DNA of 64,000 nt from Rhodocyclaceae bacterium (lineage in GTDB: Bacteria; Pseudomonadota; Gammaproteobacteria; Burkholderiales; Rhodocyclaceae), in assembly GCA_028714035.1 (NCBI GenBank), contig JAQTNA010000001.1:150852-214851 (forward strand), read 5' to 3'. The notes under the pieces are model-generated. The model was not told the origin of the DNA, made no database searches, and saw only the letters and a list, made by a program, of their open reading frames with translations. Of the stretch, positions 33,235 through 42,130 are shown piece by piece (within the stretch, counting starts at the first letter, position 1; every line of letters begins with the position of its first letter). Both the position numbers and the translations under genes were made by a program.

Positions 33235-33756
33235 CTAGACCGTGGGCAGGCCGAGGGATTCGGCGATGATTGTCCGGGCATAACGCTCCCGGCGCGGGTC
33301 CGGAGCCTCGTTGGCAACGCCGAAGGACAGGCAGCCGGTCACACACTTGGTGACGCAGGCCGGCTCCAAGCCGATGTCGAGCCGGTCCTTGCAGAAGTCG
33401 CACTTCACCACCTTGCGCGTGGCCGGATCCCACTGGGGTGTGCCCCAGGGACAGGCGCCGATGCAGCTCTTGCAGCCGACACAGAGACTGGCCTCGACGA
33501 AGACGATGCCGTCCTTCTCGCGGCGCTGCATGGCCCCCGTGGGGCAGGCCTTGGCGCACCAGGCTTCCTCGCACTGGAAGCAGGGCATGAAGACGAAGCG
33601 GATGCGCGGTCGGCCTTCCACGGCCACGGGGCCGACGGTGATGATCTTGCACGGGGCGGGGCCGGGCCCCAGGTTCTTGTTGGTCTTGCAGTGCACTTCA
33701 CAGGCCTGGCAGCCGATGCAGTTGGCCTCGTCGTGGCGCAGGATGTACTTGCTCAT
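33235..33756 (-). CDS. Four-cluster ferredoxin-type FeS subunit of the cytoplasmic molybdoenzyme
   Basis: A 173-residue protein with four [4Fe-4S] motifs: CIGCQACEVHCKTN, CFQCEEAWCAKACPTG, CVGCKSCIGACPWG and CDFC followed by CVTKCVTGC. It belongs to the PhsB/NrfC/HycB group. It has no signal peptide. The start overlaps the stop of the upstream catalytic-subunit gene (ATGA), so the two form one complex. The gene downstream is the flavoprotein fusion (10 bp gap). This suggests an electron path from molybdenum through this subunit to flavin. Confidence 0.94.
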   Translation of the reverse strand: MSKYILRHDEANCIGCQACEVHCKTNKNLGPGPAPCKIITVGPVAVEGRPRIRFVFMPCFQCEEAWCAKACPTGAMQRREKDGIVFVEASLCVGCKSCIGACPWGTPQWDPATRKVVKCDFCKDRLDIGLEPACVTKCVTGCLSFGVANEAPDPRRERYARTIIAESLGLPTV

Positions 33757-35933
33757 TTTGCGACTCCCCGCTGGGCCTTGCGCCGAACCTGGACGACGGT
33801 CTCGGTCATGGCATTGCCACCGCCCGCCGGATCGAATTCATAAAGCTTGCCCTGTTGCAGGCTCTGGTCGGCTACCCCGAGGCCACAGGCGCGGGTGGCC
33901 AGGGGGACCGTCGCGCCATAGCCGTGCAGCATGAACACCGCATCCGGATGTATCCACGGGGTGACCCTGGCCCGCAGATAGGCGCTGTAGGGGCGGCGGC
34001 CCGTGCCCTCCCCGAAGCAGCCGTCCGTGCCGATTTCCACTTCATCGCCGTCCGAAATGCCCAGCGGCCTGGCCCGCAGAGGGTGTATCCAGAGCAGTTG
34101 TTCGGGTGCGATTTCGTTGAGGATGGGATTGTTGAGCGACTGGCCGTGGGTGAGTACCGCGGGGCGGCCGAACAGGAGATGGAAGCGGTCACCGCTGGGC
34201 GCCGCGTGCGGCTGGAAGGGGGCGAGGCTGGGCAGGCCCGCCTTCTTCAGCACTTCGCTCTCGATCTCGATCTTGCCCGACGGGGTCTTGAACTTCAGTT
34301 GCTCGCGGGGCGTGATGGCCGGGGTGGCCGCCAGGCTGACGATGCCCTTTTCCCGCATCTGGGCCACGGTGACGCCCGTGCCCTCCAGCTGGAAGTCCCA
34401 CAGTTCCTCGATGGTTTCGAAATCCAGCGCCTCCTCCAGACCCACGCGGCGCAGGATTTCCCGGAAGATCCACCAGGCCGGACGGGAGTCGAAGCGCGGC
34501 GCCAAGGCCTGGTCGCGCATGCCGAAGTTCGGGCGCGGGCCGTTGTTCTGGGCCAGGATGTTGGCCCGCTCCAGGTAGGAGGACTCCGGCAGGATGACGT
34601 CGGCAAACCAGGCGGTTTCCGAGTAGCGCACGTCAATCGAGACCAGGAGCTTCAGCTTGTCCAGCGCACGTTTGGTAGCCTCCGGGTCGGGCATGCTGGT
34701 GAGGGGGTCGTGGCGGTAGGTGAAGTAGGCGCCGACGCCGTAGGGCTGCGCCGATTCCATGGCGGCGAAAAGCTGGTGCAGGATGCCGGAGGCGGGATCC
34801 CACTGGGGATGGGTGGTGCCGGCCCCGTCTACTCGGGGCTCCTTGGCCTTGGGCATGCGGCTGACCAGTTTCCGGAGGCTCTTCCTGCCCACGTCCTCGG
34901 GGGACTTGGCCAGCACGATGCCGCCCTTGACCTCCACCGAGCCCATGAGCGCGTTGAGGATCAAGGCGGTGCGGCTGACGTAGAAGGACTGCTTGTGGCG
35001 GGCCGTCATCCAGCCCGGGTGGAAGATCACGTGGGGTGCGTCCCCGGCGATTTCGGTCACGAAGGCGCGAATCTCGGCCGCAGGGATGCCGGTGTGTTCC
35101 TCCTGCCACTCGGGGGAGGTGTCCTTCACCGCCTCGCGCAGGGCATCCATGCCGGAGACGAAGCGCGCCACGAATTCCTTGTCGTAGACCTCCTGTTTCA
35201 GCACCTCGTGGATGATGGCCAGGTTCAGGGCGTAGTCGCTGTTGGGGCGCGTCTGCCAGTAACGGGTGGCCTTGCAGGCGGTGATGCTGGCCCGGGGGTC
35301 AATGTAGGTGCAGCGCATGCCGCGCGCCATGGCGGCCATGAAGGCCTTGGACTCCTTGACCTGAAGCGACTCGACGATGTTGCGGCCGTAGAGCACCACG
35401 TGCCGGGCGTTCTTGAGATCGAAGGTCACGGCGGTGCGGCCGACACCGTAGAGGGAGCGGGTCGCGTTGTGGGCGTTGCGGCCGCAGGATGCGTCGTGAT
35501 CGAAGTAGTTGGGCGAACCCAGCGCCTGGACGAAGGCCTGGGTGAGGTCGGTGAAGGCCCCGCCGCGATCCGACAGGGCGATGCCGCGCGGCCCCATCTC
35601 CTCCACCACCTCCCGCAGCTTCTCCGCGATGTAGTCCAGGGCCTCGTCCCAGGATGCCCGACGCCACTTGCCGGCGCCTCGCGCGGCGGTGCGTATCAGC
35701 GGTGTTTGCGGCCGCTCGTCGTCGTACTCCAGGGGGATGCCGCCGGCTCCCCGCGCGCACAGGCTCGCGCCGATGGCTGGGTCAAAGCTGTTGCCCTGCA
35801 GCCAGGTCACGCGGCCGTCCTCGACGGTGACCTCGATCGGGCAGCGGGTGGCGCACATGCCGCACATGCTGAAAACCGTGTGCCGGCCGGGGGCCTCGAC
35901 GCTGCGCACATTGGGAGCCTTGCCTGAATTCAT
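33753..35933 (-). CDS. Cytoplasmic PhsA/PsrA-type molybdopterin oxidoreductase
   Basis: A 726-residue catalytic subunit. The N-terminal cluster site is MCGMCATRCPIEV with LCARG downstream (four Cys). The segment DASCGRNAHNATRSLYGVG resembles the region holding the Mo-ligand Cys in polysulfide and thiosulfate reductases. Later blocks (LYGRNIVES, CTYIDPRASITACKA, VSIDVRYSETAWFADVILPESSYLER, KFKTPSGKIEIESE, LTHGQSLNNPILNE) fit the family. The N-terminus has no Tat or Sec signal, so the enzyme is probably cytoplasmic like SoeA. Unlike SoeABC or PsrABC, no NrfD-type anchor is encoded here. Its partners are the FeS protein and the flavoprotein fusion. The substrate may be sulfite, thiosulfate or polysulfide (inference). 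Confidence 0.9.
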   Translation of the reverse strand: MNSGKAPNVRSVEAPGRHTVFSMCGMCATRCPIEVTVEDGRVTWLQGNSFDPAIGASLCARGAGGIPLEYDDERPQTPLIRTAARGAGKWRRASWDEALDYIAEKLREVVEEMGPRGIALSDRGGAFTDLTQAFVQALGSPNYFDHDASCGRNAHNATRSLYGVGRTAVTFDLKNARHVVLYGRNIVESLQVKESKAFMAAMARGMRCTYIDPRASITACKATRYWQTRPNSDYALNLAIIHEVLKQEVYDKEFVARFVSGMDALREAVKDTSPEWQEEHTGIPAAEIRAFVTEIAGDAPHVIFHPGWMTARHKQSFYVSRTALILNALMGSVEVKGGIVLAKSPEDVGRKSLRKLVSRMPKAKEPRVDGAGTTHPQWDPASGILHQLFAAMESAQPYGVGAYFTYRHDPLTSMPDPEATKRALDKLKLLVSIDVRYSETAWFADVILPESSYLERANILAQNNGPRPNFGMRDQALAPRFDSRPAWWIFREILRRVGLEEALDFETIEELWDFQLEGTGVTVAQMREKGIVSLAATPAITPREQLKFKTPSGKIEIESEVLKKAGLPSLAPFQPHAAPSGDRFHLLFGRPAVLTHGQSLNNPILNEIAPEQLLWIHPLRARPLGISDGDEVEIGTDGCFGEGTGRRPYSAYLRARVTPWIHPDAVFMLHGYGATVPLATRACGLGVADQSLQQGKLYEFDPAGGGNAMTETVVQVRRKAQRGVAK

Positions 35934-35996
35934 CGTTGCATCCTCAAGATTGCCGGCGAGCCTGGCGCCCGCGTTGGCCTTGCATGATTTCCGGCC

Positions 35997-36392
35997 TCAG
36001 AACATGCCGAGCAGGGATAGCCCGAGCAAAGTGAGCCCGATGCAGGCGACGCGCTTTACCCAGAGCGGGTCGAGTTTCTTGGCGATCTTGGGCCCGATCC
36101 AGCCCGCCAGCAGGGCCGCGGGGAACATTACCAGAAACAGGTCCAGGTCAAAATTACCCAAAGAGTAGTGTTTTAAGGTACTCATCATGGTGCTGAAGAA
36201 GATGGCCAGCAGGGAACTGCCGACCACGATGTACATGGGCAGGCCCAGCACCACGGCCATGAGCGGCACCATGAAGGGGCCGCCGCCGAAGCCGAACATG
36301 GACGATAACACGGCGATGAGGAAGGCGCCGATGCAGCCTACGACCACGTTGACCTTGAACTCGTGGCCCCAGAAATGGACGTGCATATACAT
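35997..36392 (-). CDS. TSUP (TauE/SafE) transporter, second half
   Basis: A 131-residue membrane protein with four hydrophobic helices. It contains one TSUP repeat, with the signature SSMFGFGGGPFMVPLM. Full TSUP permeases have two such repeats in about 250 residues, so this is half a transporter. The other half is encoded 27 bp upstream (36420-37667). The two would pair to export an anion such as sulfite or a sulfonate. The presence next to sulfur-metabolising oxidoreductases supports sulfite export. Confidence 0.85.
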   Translation of the reverse strand: MYMHVHFWGHEFKVNVVVGCIGAFLIAVLSSMFGFGGGPFMVPLMAVVLGLPMYIVVGSSLLAIFFSTMMSTLKHYSLGNFDLDLFLVMFPAALLAGWIGPKIAKKLDPLWVKRVACIGLTLLGLSLLGMF

Positions 36393-36419
36393 GTGGATAC
36401 TCCTGATGTGGGTTCGAAC

Positions 36420-37667
36420 TCAAACCTTGGCCAGTACGCCGGCGTCCTTGTTGCGGGCAGCGGCCTCGGCGCGCTTCTGGAACTCCTTGAGGATGGCCTG
36501 TTCCTTCTTGTTCTTGGCGATGTAGCCCGGCGTGGTCTGCCAGAACATCAAGGCCGCCAGGAAGAACAGGATCCAGCCGAAGACGAACTTGAAGTCGTCC
36601 AGCGTGATCATCTGGGTCAGGATCGGACCGATGAAGGCGCCGGCCAGGGTCGCCAGGCCCATGGCGATGCCCACCTTCCAGCTGATGAACTTGATGCGGG
36701 AATAGTTGGCCACGCCGCTGGCCTGGGAGAACAGCACCGTGGGCGTGACGGTTCCGGCCACCACGTTGTGGGGCAGGGGGAAGAACATGAGCAGGATCGG
36801 GTTGATGATGAAGCCTCCGCCCGCGCCCATCAGGACGCCGAAAGTGGCCAGCGCCAGGGTGATCAGGAAGGGATAGACGATGTTCAGGCTGGTGCCTGCG
36901 TTGCTCATGTAGCGCATGGGAAAGGCGATCCGGTTTTCCATCGTGACCGGCAGGCTCTGGGCGTTCTTGTCGGTCGCCGCCGTGATGAAATACTTGCCGG
37001 GAGGCGCCCCGTCCGGGATTTTTACCTGAGCCGTGAAGCTTCCGTCCTCCTTCAGGTCAATGTTCGCCACCAGCAGCTTTTCGATGCTGCGAAAGCGCGC
37101 CTTGACGATCTGCATGGAGCGCCTTGCCCGGTCCTTGCCATCCAGCGCCGGTAGTGGGTCGCCCCGGGAGCCGCTCATGGTCGCGGACATGGAGGCCTGG
37201 TATCCGTCTATGCCGCGGGTGGCCGGCTCGCGATAGGCCAGTTCCCCGCCCGTATCCTTCAGGGCGGCCAAATAGGACCAGCCCTTGCCTTCCTTCTTGT
37301 ACTTGTCAATGACCGGCTGGGTGAAGCTGGGCAGATGGATGCGGTAGAAGGCCGGGATATCCTTGGCCAGGTAGAGCTTGTAGGGAATCTTGCCTTCCTT
37401 GTCCGGCTTGTTGTCGAAATAGGATCCGCTCACCCGGTTCTCGTTGAAGACCTCCAGGAACACCGGCATGCCCGGCGCGGCCTTGCCGGTGACGGTGACG
37501 GTGCCGCCGTTGTCCAGGACGTTCTTGTCTATGGAGATGCTGGGTGCGCGCGCCAGGGCGGACCGGGCATCCTCGGCGGCCGTTGTGGCGTCCGCCGCGT
37601 GCAACAGGGGGACGTGGGCCAGCAGAAAGGCGGCCGTGGCCGCGAGCAACAGGTGTTTGCGTGACAT
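36420..37667 (-). CDS. TSUP transporter first half with large periplasmic domain
   Basis: A 415-residue protein from the ATG at 37667, preceded by AGGAGGGA. Residues 1-24 are a signal peptide (LLLAATAAFLLAHVPLLHAA). A soluble extracytoplasmic domain of about 210 residues follows. It looks beta-rich (SISIDKNVLDNGGTVTVTG, DGSFTAQVKIPDGAPPGKYFI). Then come about four membrane helices with the TSUP repeat signature LMGAGGGFIINPILLMFFPLPHN, and a charged C-terminal tail. It completes the half-transporter at 35997-36392. The periplasmic domain may bind the exported anion or a partner protein. Its gene heads the minus-strand redox island. Confidence 0.85.
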   Translation of the reverse strand: MSRKHLLLAATAAFLLAHVPLLHAADATTAAEDARSALARAPSISIDKNVLDNGGTVTVTGKAAPGMPVFLEVFNENRVSGSYFDNKPDKEGKIPYKLYLAKDIPAFYRIHLPSFTQPVIDKYKKEGKGWSYLAALKDTGGELAYREPATRGIDGYQASMSATMSGSRGDPLPALDGKDRARRSMQIVKARFRSIEKLLVANIDLKEDGSFTAQVKIPDGAPPGKYFITAATDKNAQSLPVTMENRIAFPMRYMSNAGTSLNIVYPFLITLALATFGVLMGAGGGFIINPILLMFFPLPHNVVAGTVTPTVLFSQASGVANYSRIKFISWKVGIAMGLATLAGAFIGPILTQMITLDDFKFVFGWILFFLAALMFWQTTPGYIAKNKKEQAILKEFQKRAEAAARNKDAGVLAKV

Positions 37668-37778
37668 GGAAAATTCCCTCCTGGTCTGAATCGCCCGCTC
37701 AAATGGCGGCCTTTTGCGTCGCACAACAGACTACGACCGGGCGTATCGCATTGGAATTGGGGAATTGGAGTAGGGGAC

Positions 37779-37806
37779 TACGCAGAAATACGTACTGAGG
37801 CATAAT
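37779..37806 (+). promoter_or_regulatory. Candidate FixJ/TtrR-type operator and -10 element in the divergent region
   Basis: TACGCA (37779) and TACGTA (37789) are half-sites 10 bp apart, and CATAAT (37801-37806) follows. They lie between the divergent TSUP and ttrS-like genes. The arrangement resembles sites of LuxR-type response regulators such as the one encoded at 39621-40247. Assignment is speculative. Confidence 0.3.
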
Positions 37807-37852
37807 CGGGCGATTCCGACGCCGGAATGTCCCCTCAAGATTGCTTTGGTCC

Positions 37853-39628
37853 ATGCACTCCCGTCGCCTGCTGACTGCCTTCCCGGTTCTGCTATCCCTG
37901 CTGCTCCTGTGGGCGGCCGGCGCCCTGGCGGCCGAGGCAGGCCCGACCCGTATCGGCGTGCTGGCCTACCGCGGGCCCGAGGAGGCGGTGGCCAGTTGGG
38001 GCGAGCTGCCCGCGCGGCTTGCCAGGGCCGTCCCGGGGCATCGCTTCGAAATGCGCCTGTTGGCCGGACCGGAATTGCGCGAGGCGGTGCGGCGAGGCGA
38101 ACTGGAGTTCGTGCTCACCAACAGCAGCCAGTACGTCTCCCTCGCGGCCGAGTTCGGCGTCAAGCGCATCGCCACGGTGATGTTGCCCGAGGCCCTGTCG
38201 TCGGAGCAGGCCATCGGTTCCACGGTGCTGACCCTGGCCAACCGCGAGGATGTGACCCAACTGGCGGATCTGCGCGGCAAGCGCATCGCCGCCGTCGCGT
38301 CCGATGCCTTCGGCGGCTACCTGGCCGCGGCCAGGGAATTCCTCGGGGCGGGTGTGGACCTGGAGGCCGGGGATGCCCGGCTCGTGTTTGTCGGATTTCC
38401 CATGCTCCAGGCCGTGGAGGCCCTGCGCGCGGGGGAGGCGGATGCCGCCATCGTGCGCACCTGCCTGCTGGAGCAACTGGCGGCCAAGGGCATGCTGCGC
38501 CCCGCCGACTTCAAGGTGGTTTCCCAGCGCCGGCCGTTCGGTTTCCCCTGCGCGACCTCGACGCCCCTCTATCCCGACTGGCCGCTGGCCGTGACCCGCG
38601 ACGTGGACCGTCAACTGGAAAAGGCGGTGGCCATGGCCCTCCTGTCCCTGCCCCCTTCGCCGTCGGGCCTGTCGTGGGACGTTCCCGCCGACTACCAGTC
38701 CGTGAATGAGCTCTATCGCGACCTGATGATCGGCCCCTACGCCGATCTGCGCACCACGACTTTCCGCGGTGTGCTGAAGGTCTATCGCCCTTATCTCCTC
38801 GCGGCGCTGCTCCTGCTCGTCGGCGGCCTCGTTCATGTCGTCCGGGTCGAGACGCTGGTCAAGCGGCGCACGGCCGAATTACGCCGCGCCCAGGCCCGGG
38901 CCCGTGAGCTGCAAAGGGAAGCCGAGCACATGGCGCGCCTTTCGATCCTGGGGGAAATGTCGGGCACCCTGGCCCATGAACTCAACCAGCCACTGACCAC
39001 CATCGCCACCTATGCCCAGGGTCTGGAACGGTATTGCGCTTCCGGCCAGACGGACATGGCCGTCATTGCCGAGGCCAATCGGGAAATCGTGGCCCAGACC
39101 GCGCGCGCCGATCAGGTCATCCGCCGCGTGCGCGCCTTCGCCAGGAAACGTACGGCGGCGCGCGAGGCGCGAGCCATTGCCGATACGGTCAGGGAAGCGA
39201 TTGGCCTCCTGACCACCCTGCTGCCCGATCTGCCCAAGGTGCTCCTGGATGATCGCCTGCCTCCGGGCGCCATGGTGGAGGCCGATCATCTCCAGTTGCA
39301 GCAGGTATTGCTGAACCTGATGAGGAACGCCGCCGACGCCATGCGCGAGCTGCCCGCCGACGCGAGGGCGATCAGCGTCGTTCTGGAGCGGGTGGATGGC
39401 GATACGGTCGTCGCCGTCACCGACCGTGGGCCACCCGTGTCGCCGGAAACGCTGGCGCGCCTGTTCGAGCCCTTCTTCAGCACCAAGCCCGACGGCCTCG
39501 GCCTGGGACTCGCCATCTGCAAGAGTATCATCGAGGCCCATGGCGGCCGGCTGCGGGTGGAGCCGCGCGATCCGCCCCCCGGCCTGGCCTTCCGTTTCAA
39601 CCTGCCGGATTCCCGCAGCGATGGATAA
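37853..39628 (+). CDS. TtrS-like sensor histidine kinase with PhnD-type periplasmic domain
   Basis: A 591-residue membrane kinase. Residues 1-28 form a signal or anchor. Residues about 30-285 are a periplasmic PhnD-like substrate-binding domain (TRIGVLAYRGPEEAV, FVLTNSSQYVSLA, DLRGKRIAAVASDAFGGY). A helix follows at about 308-325. The kinase has its phospho-acceptor His in LAHELNQPLTTIATYAQ and the ATPase boxes LLNLMRNAADAM, VTDRGPPVSPE and GLGLGLAICKSIIEAHGG. This architecture is that of TtrS, the tetrathionate sensor. The start at 37853 is preferred over a TTG at 37841. It overlaps the regulator gene by 8 bases and is divergent from the redox island. Confidence 0.9.
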   Translation: MHSRRLLTAFPVLLSLLLLWAAGALAAEAGPTRIGVLAYRGPEEAVASWGELPARLARAVPGHRFEMRLLAGPELREAVRRGELEFVLTNSSQYVSLAAEFGVKRIATVMLPEALSSEQAIGSTVLTLANREDVTQLADLRGKRIAAVASDAFGGYLAAAREFLGAGVDLEAGDARLVFVGFPMLQAVEALRAGEADAAIVRTCLLEQLAAKGMLRPADFKVVSQRRPFGFPCATSTPLYPDWPLAVTRDVDRQLEKAVAMALLSLPPSPSGLSWDVPADYQSVNELYRDLMIGPYADLRTTTFRGVLKVYRPYLLAALLLLVGGLVHVVRVETLVKRRTAELRRAQARARELQREAEHMARLSILGEMSGTLAHELNQPLTTIATYAQGLERYCASGQTDMAVIAEANREIVAQTARADQVIRRVRAFARKRTAAREARAIADTVREAIGLLTTLLPDLPKVLLDDRLPPGAMVEADHLQLQQVLLNLMRNAADAMRELPADARAISVVLERVDGDTVVAVTDRGPPVSPETLARLFEPFFSTKPDGLGLGLAICKSIIEAHGGRLRVEPRDPPPGLAFRFNLPDSRSDG

Positions 39629-40247
39629 GTCCCTCACCCCTCTATTGCATGTCGTCGACGACGATGCCGCGCTACGGCGCGCCCTCATCTTCCTGCTGGA
39701 GTCATCCGGATGGCAGGTCGCTGCCTACGATTCGGCGGAGGCCTTCCTGGAGGGGCGGCGGGAGCCGACGCGGCCCGGCTGCCTGGTACTCGACATCCGC
39801 ATGCCCCTGATGAGCGGCCTGGAACTCCAGCGGATACTCAACGACCGGGGTGTCTGTTTGCCGGTGATCTTCCTCACCGGCCACGCGGATGTCTCGATGG
39901 TCGTGCAGGCCATGAAGCTGGGCGCCTGCGACTTCATCGAGAAGCCGTTCAAGGATCAGACCCTGCTGGATGCCATCTGCCAGGCGGTGCGGCGCGACCT
40001 CGCGCAGAGGGACGAGAACGATGCGCGGCGGGTGCTGTGCGAGCGCATCAACAAGCTGTCCCCCCGCGAACTGGACGTGGCGCGCCTGGTGGCGGAGGGC
40101 TTGCCCAACAAGATCATCGGACTGAGGCTCGATATCAGCGAGAGGACGGTGCAGGTGCATCGGCAGCACCTGATGGAGAAACTCGACATCCACTCGGCGG
40201 CGGAACTGGCCCAGATGATGCTGCGGGCCTGCCAGGGGGGCGCGTAG
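39621..40247 (+). CDS. FixJ/TtrR-type response regulator
   Basis: A 208-residue regulator. The receiver domain has the acidic pair in HVVDDDAALRR, the phosphorylated Asp in CLVLDIRMPLMSG and Lys in FIEKPFKD. The C-terminal LuxR-type helix-turn-helix reads LSPRELDVARLVAEGLPNKIIGLRL and then SERTVQVHRQHLMEKL. It is the cognate partner of the kinase it overlaps. By position it is the likely activator of the divergent molybdoenzyme island in response to an oxidised sulfur compound (inference). Confidence 0.93.
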   Translation: MDKSLTPLLHVVDDDAALRRALIFLLESSGWQVAAYDSAEAFLEGRREPTRPGCLVLDIRMPLMSGLELQRILNDRGVCLPVIFLTGHADVSMVVQAMKLGACDFIEKPFKDQTLLDAICQAVRRDLAQRDENDARRVLCERINKLSPRELDVARLVAEGLPNKIIGLRLDISERTVQVHRQHLMEKLDIHSAAELAQMMLRACQGGA

Positions 40248-40255
40248 GCACACCG

Positions 40256-40283
40256 CGGCCCGGCGGGTTCAGGCCGTTTTTTT
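40256..40283 (+). terminator. Putative terminator after the ttrR-like gene
   Basis: CGGCC (40256) and GGCCG (40272) form a short stem over a loop of 11 bases, followed directly by seven T (40277-40283). It overlaps the end of the convergent kinase gene. Confidence 0.4.
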
Positions 40284-42119
40284 CAGCCACTTGTGCAGGA
40301 CGGCGGCCATCTGCTGCATGTTGATCGGTTTGGTCATGAAGTCGTCCATGCCCGCCGCCAGGCAACGCCGCTTGTCCTCCTCGAAGGCGCCCGCGGTCAC
40401 CGCCACGATGGGCAGCCTGGGCCTGCCCCGAGCGGCCGCCGCCCCTTCGCCGGTCTTCTCCCAGGCCCGGATTCGTTCCGTGGCCTCGAAGCCGTCCATG
40501 ATGGGCATCTGGCAGTCCATCAGAACCAAGTCGGGCGAGGCGCCGGAGGTGATTACATCCACCGCTTCCTGGCCGTTCTCCACGCTCGCCACTTCCAGTT
40601 CGAGCTTCTTCAAGAGGGCCTCGATCACCTTCCGGTTGACCAGGTTGTCCTCCACCAGGAGGACGCGACCGGACAGGCTCCCGGCGGGCACGGCGGCGGC
40701 GGGCCTGGCTCCGGGCGCACGACTCTCCTCGCCTTCGCCCACGACCTCGGCCCGGACGCGGAACCAGAAGCGCGAGCCCTCGCCGACTTTACTGTCTACG
40801 CCCACCTCGCCGCCCATGAGTTGGGCCAGGCTCTTGACGATGGACAGCCCCAGGCCCGTGCCGCCGAACTGGCGTGTGTTCGAGCCGTCCACCTGGGAAA
40901 AGGGCAGGAAGAGCGCGGCCCGCTTGTCTTCCGGGATGCCGATGCCGCTGTCGCTGACCGAAAACTCCAGCATGCAGGCGCCATCGTCCGAACTCAGTTC
41001 GGACGCCTCCAGCCTGATGTGCCCGTGGGCGGTGAACTTCACGGCATTGCTCACCAGGTTGGACAGCATCTGGCGCAGGCGGGTCGGGTCGCCCCAGTAA
41101 CGTCGGGCCGCCGGCCCCTCCCACGCGGATTCCAGGCTCACGTCCTTGGCACGCGCCAGTTCGGCAAACAGGGCTTCGGCTTCCGCGATGATTCTCGCCG
41201 GATCGAAGGCGCCGCGGGATAACTCGATCTTGCCGGCCTCCACCTTGGAAAGGTCCAGGATGTCGTTCAGCAGGGTCAAAAGTGTCTGTCCCGAGTTCAT
41301 GATGGTCCGGGCGTATTCCAGCCGTACCGGCTCACGCAGTTCGGGCATCAGAAGCAGTTGGGCCATGCCCAGGATGCCGTTCATGGGCGTCCTGATCTCG
41401 TGGGACATGGTGGCGAGAAACTGGCTCTTGGCCTGGGAGGCGGCTTCCGCGTCGCGCCGGGCCTCGTCCAGTTGCCCCACCATTCGGCGCATGCGCTGGG
41501 CGAGGCGGATGGAGTTGTCCAGCGCATCGTGGAAATAGCGTGCGCTCCTCAGGAGGGCGAACAGGAACAGGGTTGCCACCAGGGCCAGCATCCAGTCCCT
41601 GGGGCCGTGGGCATCCAGGGCGGCGGTCAGGATGATGGAAAGCATCACCGGTATGGTGTAGGCGCGGAAGGCCTGGGGCACGGACGACAATATGGACACC
41701 GCCCCGCCCACCATGCCGGCCATGACCAGGGCGGCGAAGATCCGGGTCGAGAGGGGGTCGGCGAGCATCAGGCCGGCACCTCCGGCGCCCCACACCAGGC
41801 CGGCCACCAGGGCGCCGATCAGGGCACGCTTGCGCCAGTAGGGCGCGGATTCCGGACCGGGATGGGCGGACAGGAATCGCTGGGCCAGACGCACCCGGGC
41901 GATGGCCACCCCCAGCGTGGCCAGCCACCAGGCGACGGCCCATGCCGGCGGCGAGAATCCGGCGAGGATGAACAGCAGCACGCTGCCGTTGATGACCGTG
42001 ACCACCTGCGCCATGAAGGCGTTGCGGAACAGCAGGCGGGTTTTTTCCAGGTCAACTTCCGCTTCCGGGTCTCCGGCGCATGCCGGCAGGGGGTCCAAGG
42101 CCTGTGTCCGGGGGCTCAT
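40269..42119 (-). CDS. Hybrid sensor histidine kinase with C-terminal receiver
   Basis: A 616-residue membrane kinase. The N-terminal part has about six hydrophobic helices (residues 35-190) without a large periplasmic loop. A HisKA domain follows, with its His in [20 protein letters not shown]. The HATPase has [21 protein letters not shown] and [20 protein letters not shown]. The C-terminal receiver has [28 protein letters not shown] and FMTKPI. It is an ArcB/BarA-like phosphorelay kinase lacking an Hpt domain. Its output partner is not evident nearby. The start at 42119 is chosen over an upstream extension into the neighbouring gene. Confidence 0.92.
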   Translation of the reverse strand: MSPRTQALDPLPACAGDPEAEVDLEKTRLLFRNAFMAQVVTVINGSVLLFILAGFSPPAWAVAWWLATLGVAIARVRLAQRFLSAHPGPESAPYWRKRALIGALVAGLVWGAGGAGLMLADPLSTRIFAALVMAGMVGGAVSILSSVPQAFRAYTIPVMLSIILTAALDAHGPRDWMLALVATLFLFALLRSARYFHDALDNSIRLAQRMRRMVGQLDEARRDAEAASQAKSQFLATMSHEIRTPMNGILGMAQLLLMPELREPVRLEYARTIMNSGQTLLTLLNDILDLSKVEAGKIELSRGAFDPARIIAEAEALFAELARAKDVSLESAWEGPAARRYWGDPTRLRQMLSNLVSNAVKFTAHGHIRLEASELSSDDGACMLEFSVSDSGIGIPEDKRAALFLPFSQVDGSNTRQFGGTGLGLSIVKSLAQLMGGEVGVDSKVGEGSRFWFRVRAEVVGEGEESRAPGARPAAAVPAGSLSGRVLLVEDNLVNRKVIEALLKKLELEVASVENGQEAVDVITSGASPDLVLMDCQMPIMDGFEATERIRAWEKTGEGAAAARGRPRLPIVAVTAGAFEEDKRRCLAAGMDDFMTKPINMQQMAAVLHKWLKKTA

Positions 42120-42130
42120 CGTCGCTTGGG

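Noticed and set aside
33753..35933. SoeA of a SoeABC sulfite dehydrogenase
   Set aside because: It is shorter than usual SoeA (about 970 residues) and no NrfD-like SoeC is encoded nearby. The partner here is a soluble flavoprotein fusion, so only a broader family call is made.
36391..36425. tRNA-like GGTTCGAA box
   Set aside because: The sequence lies in the gap between the two TSUP genes and no cloverleaf can be drawn around it.
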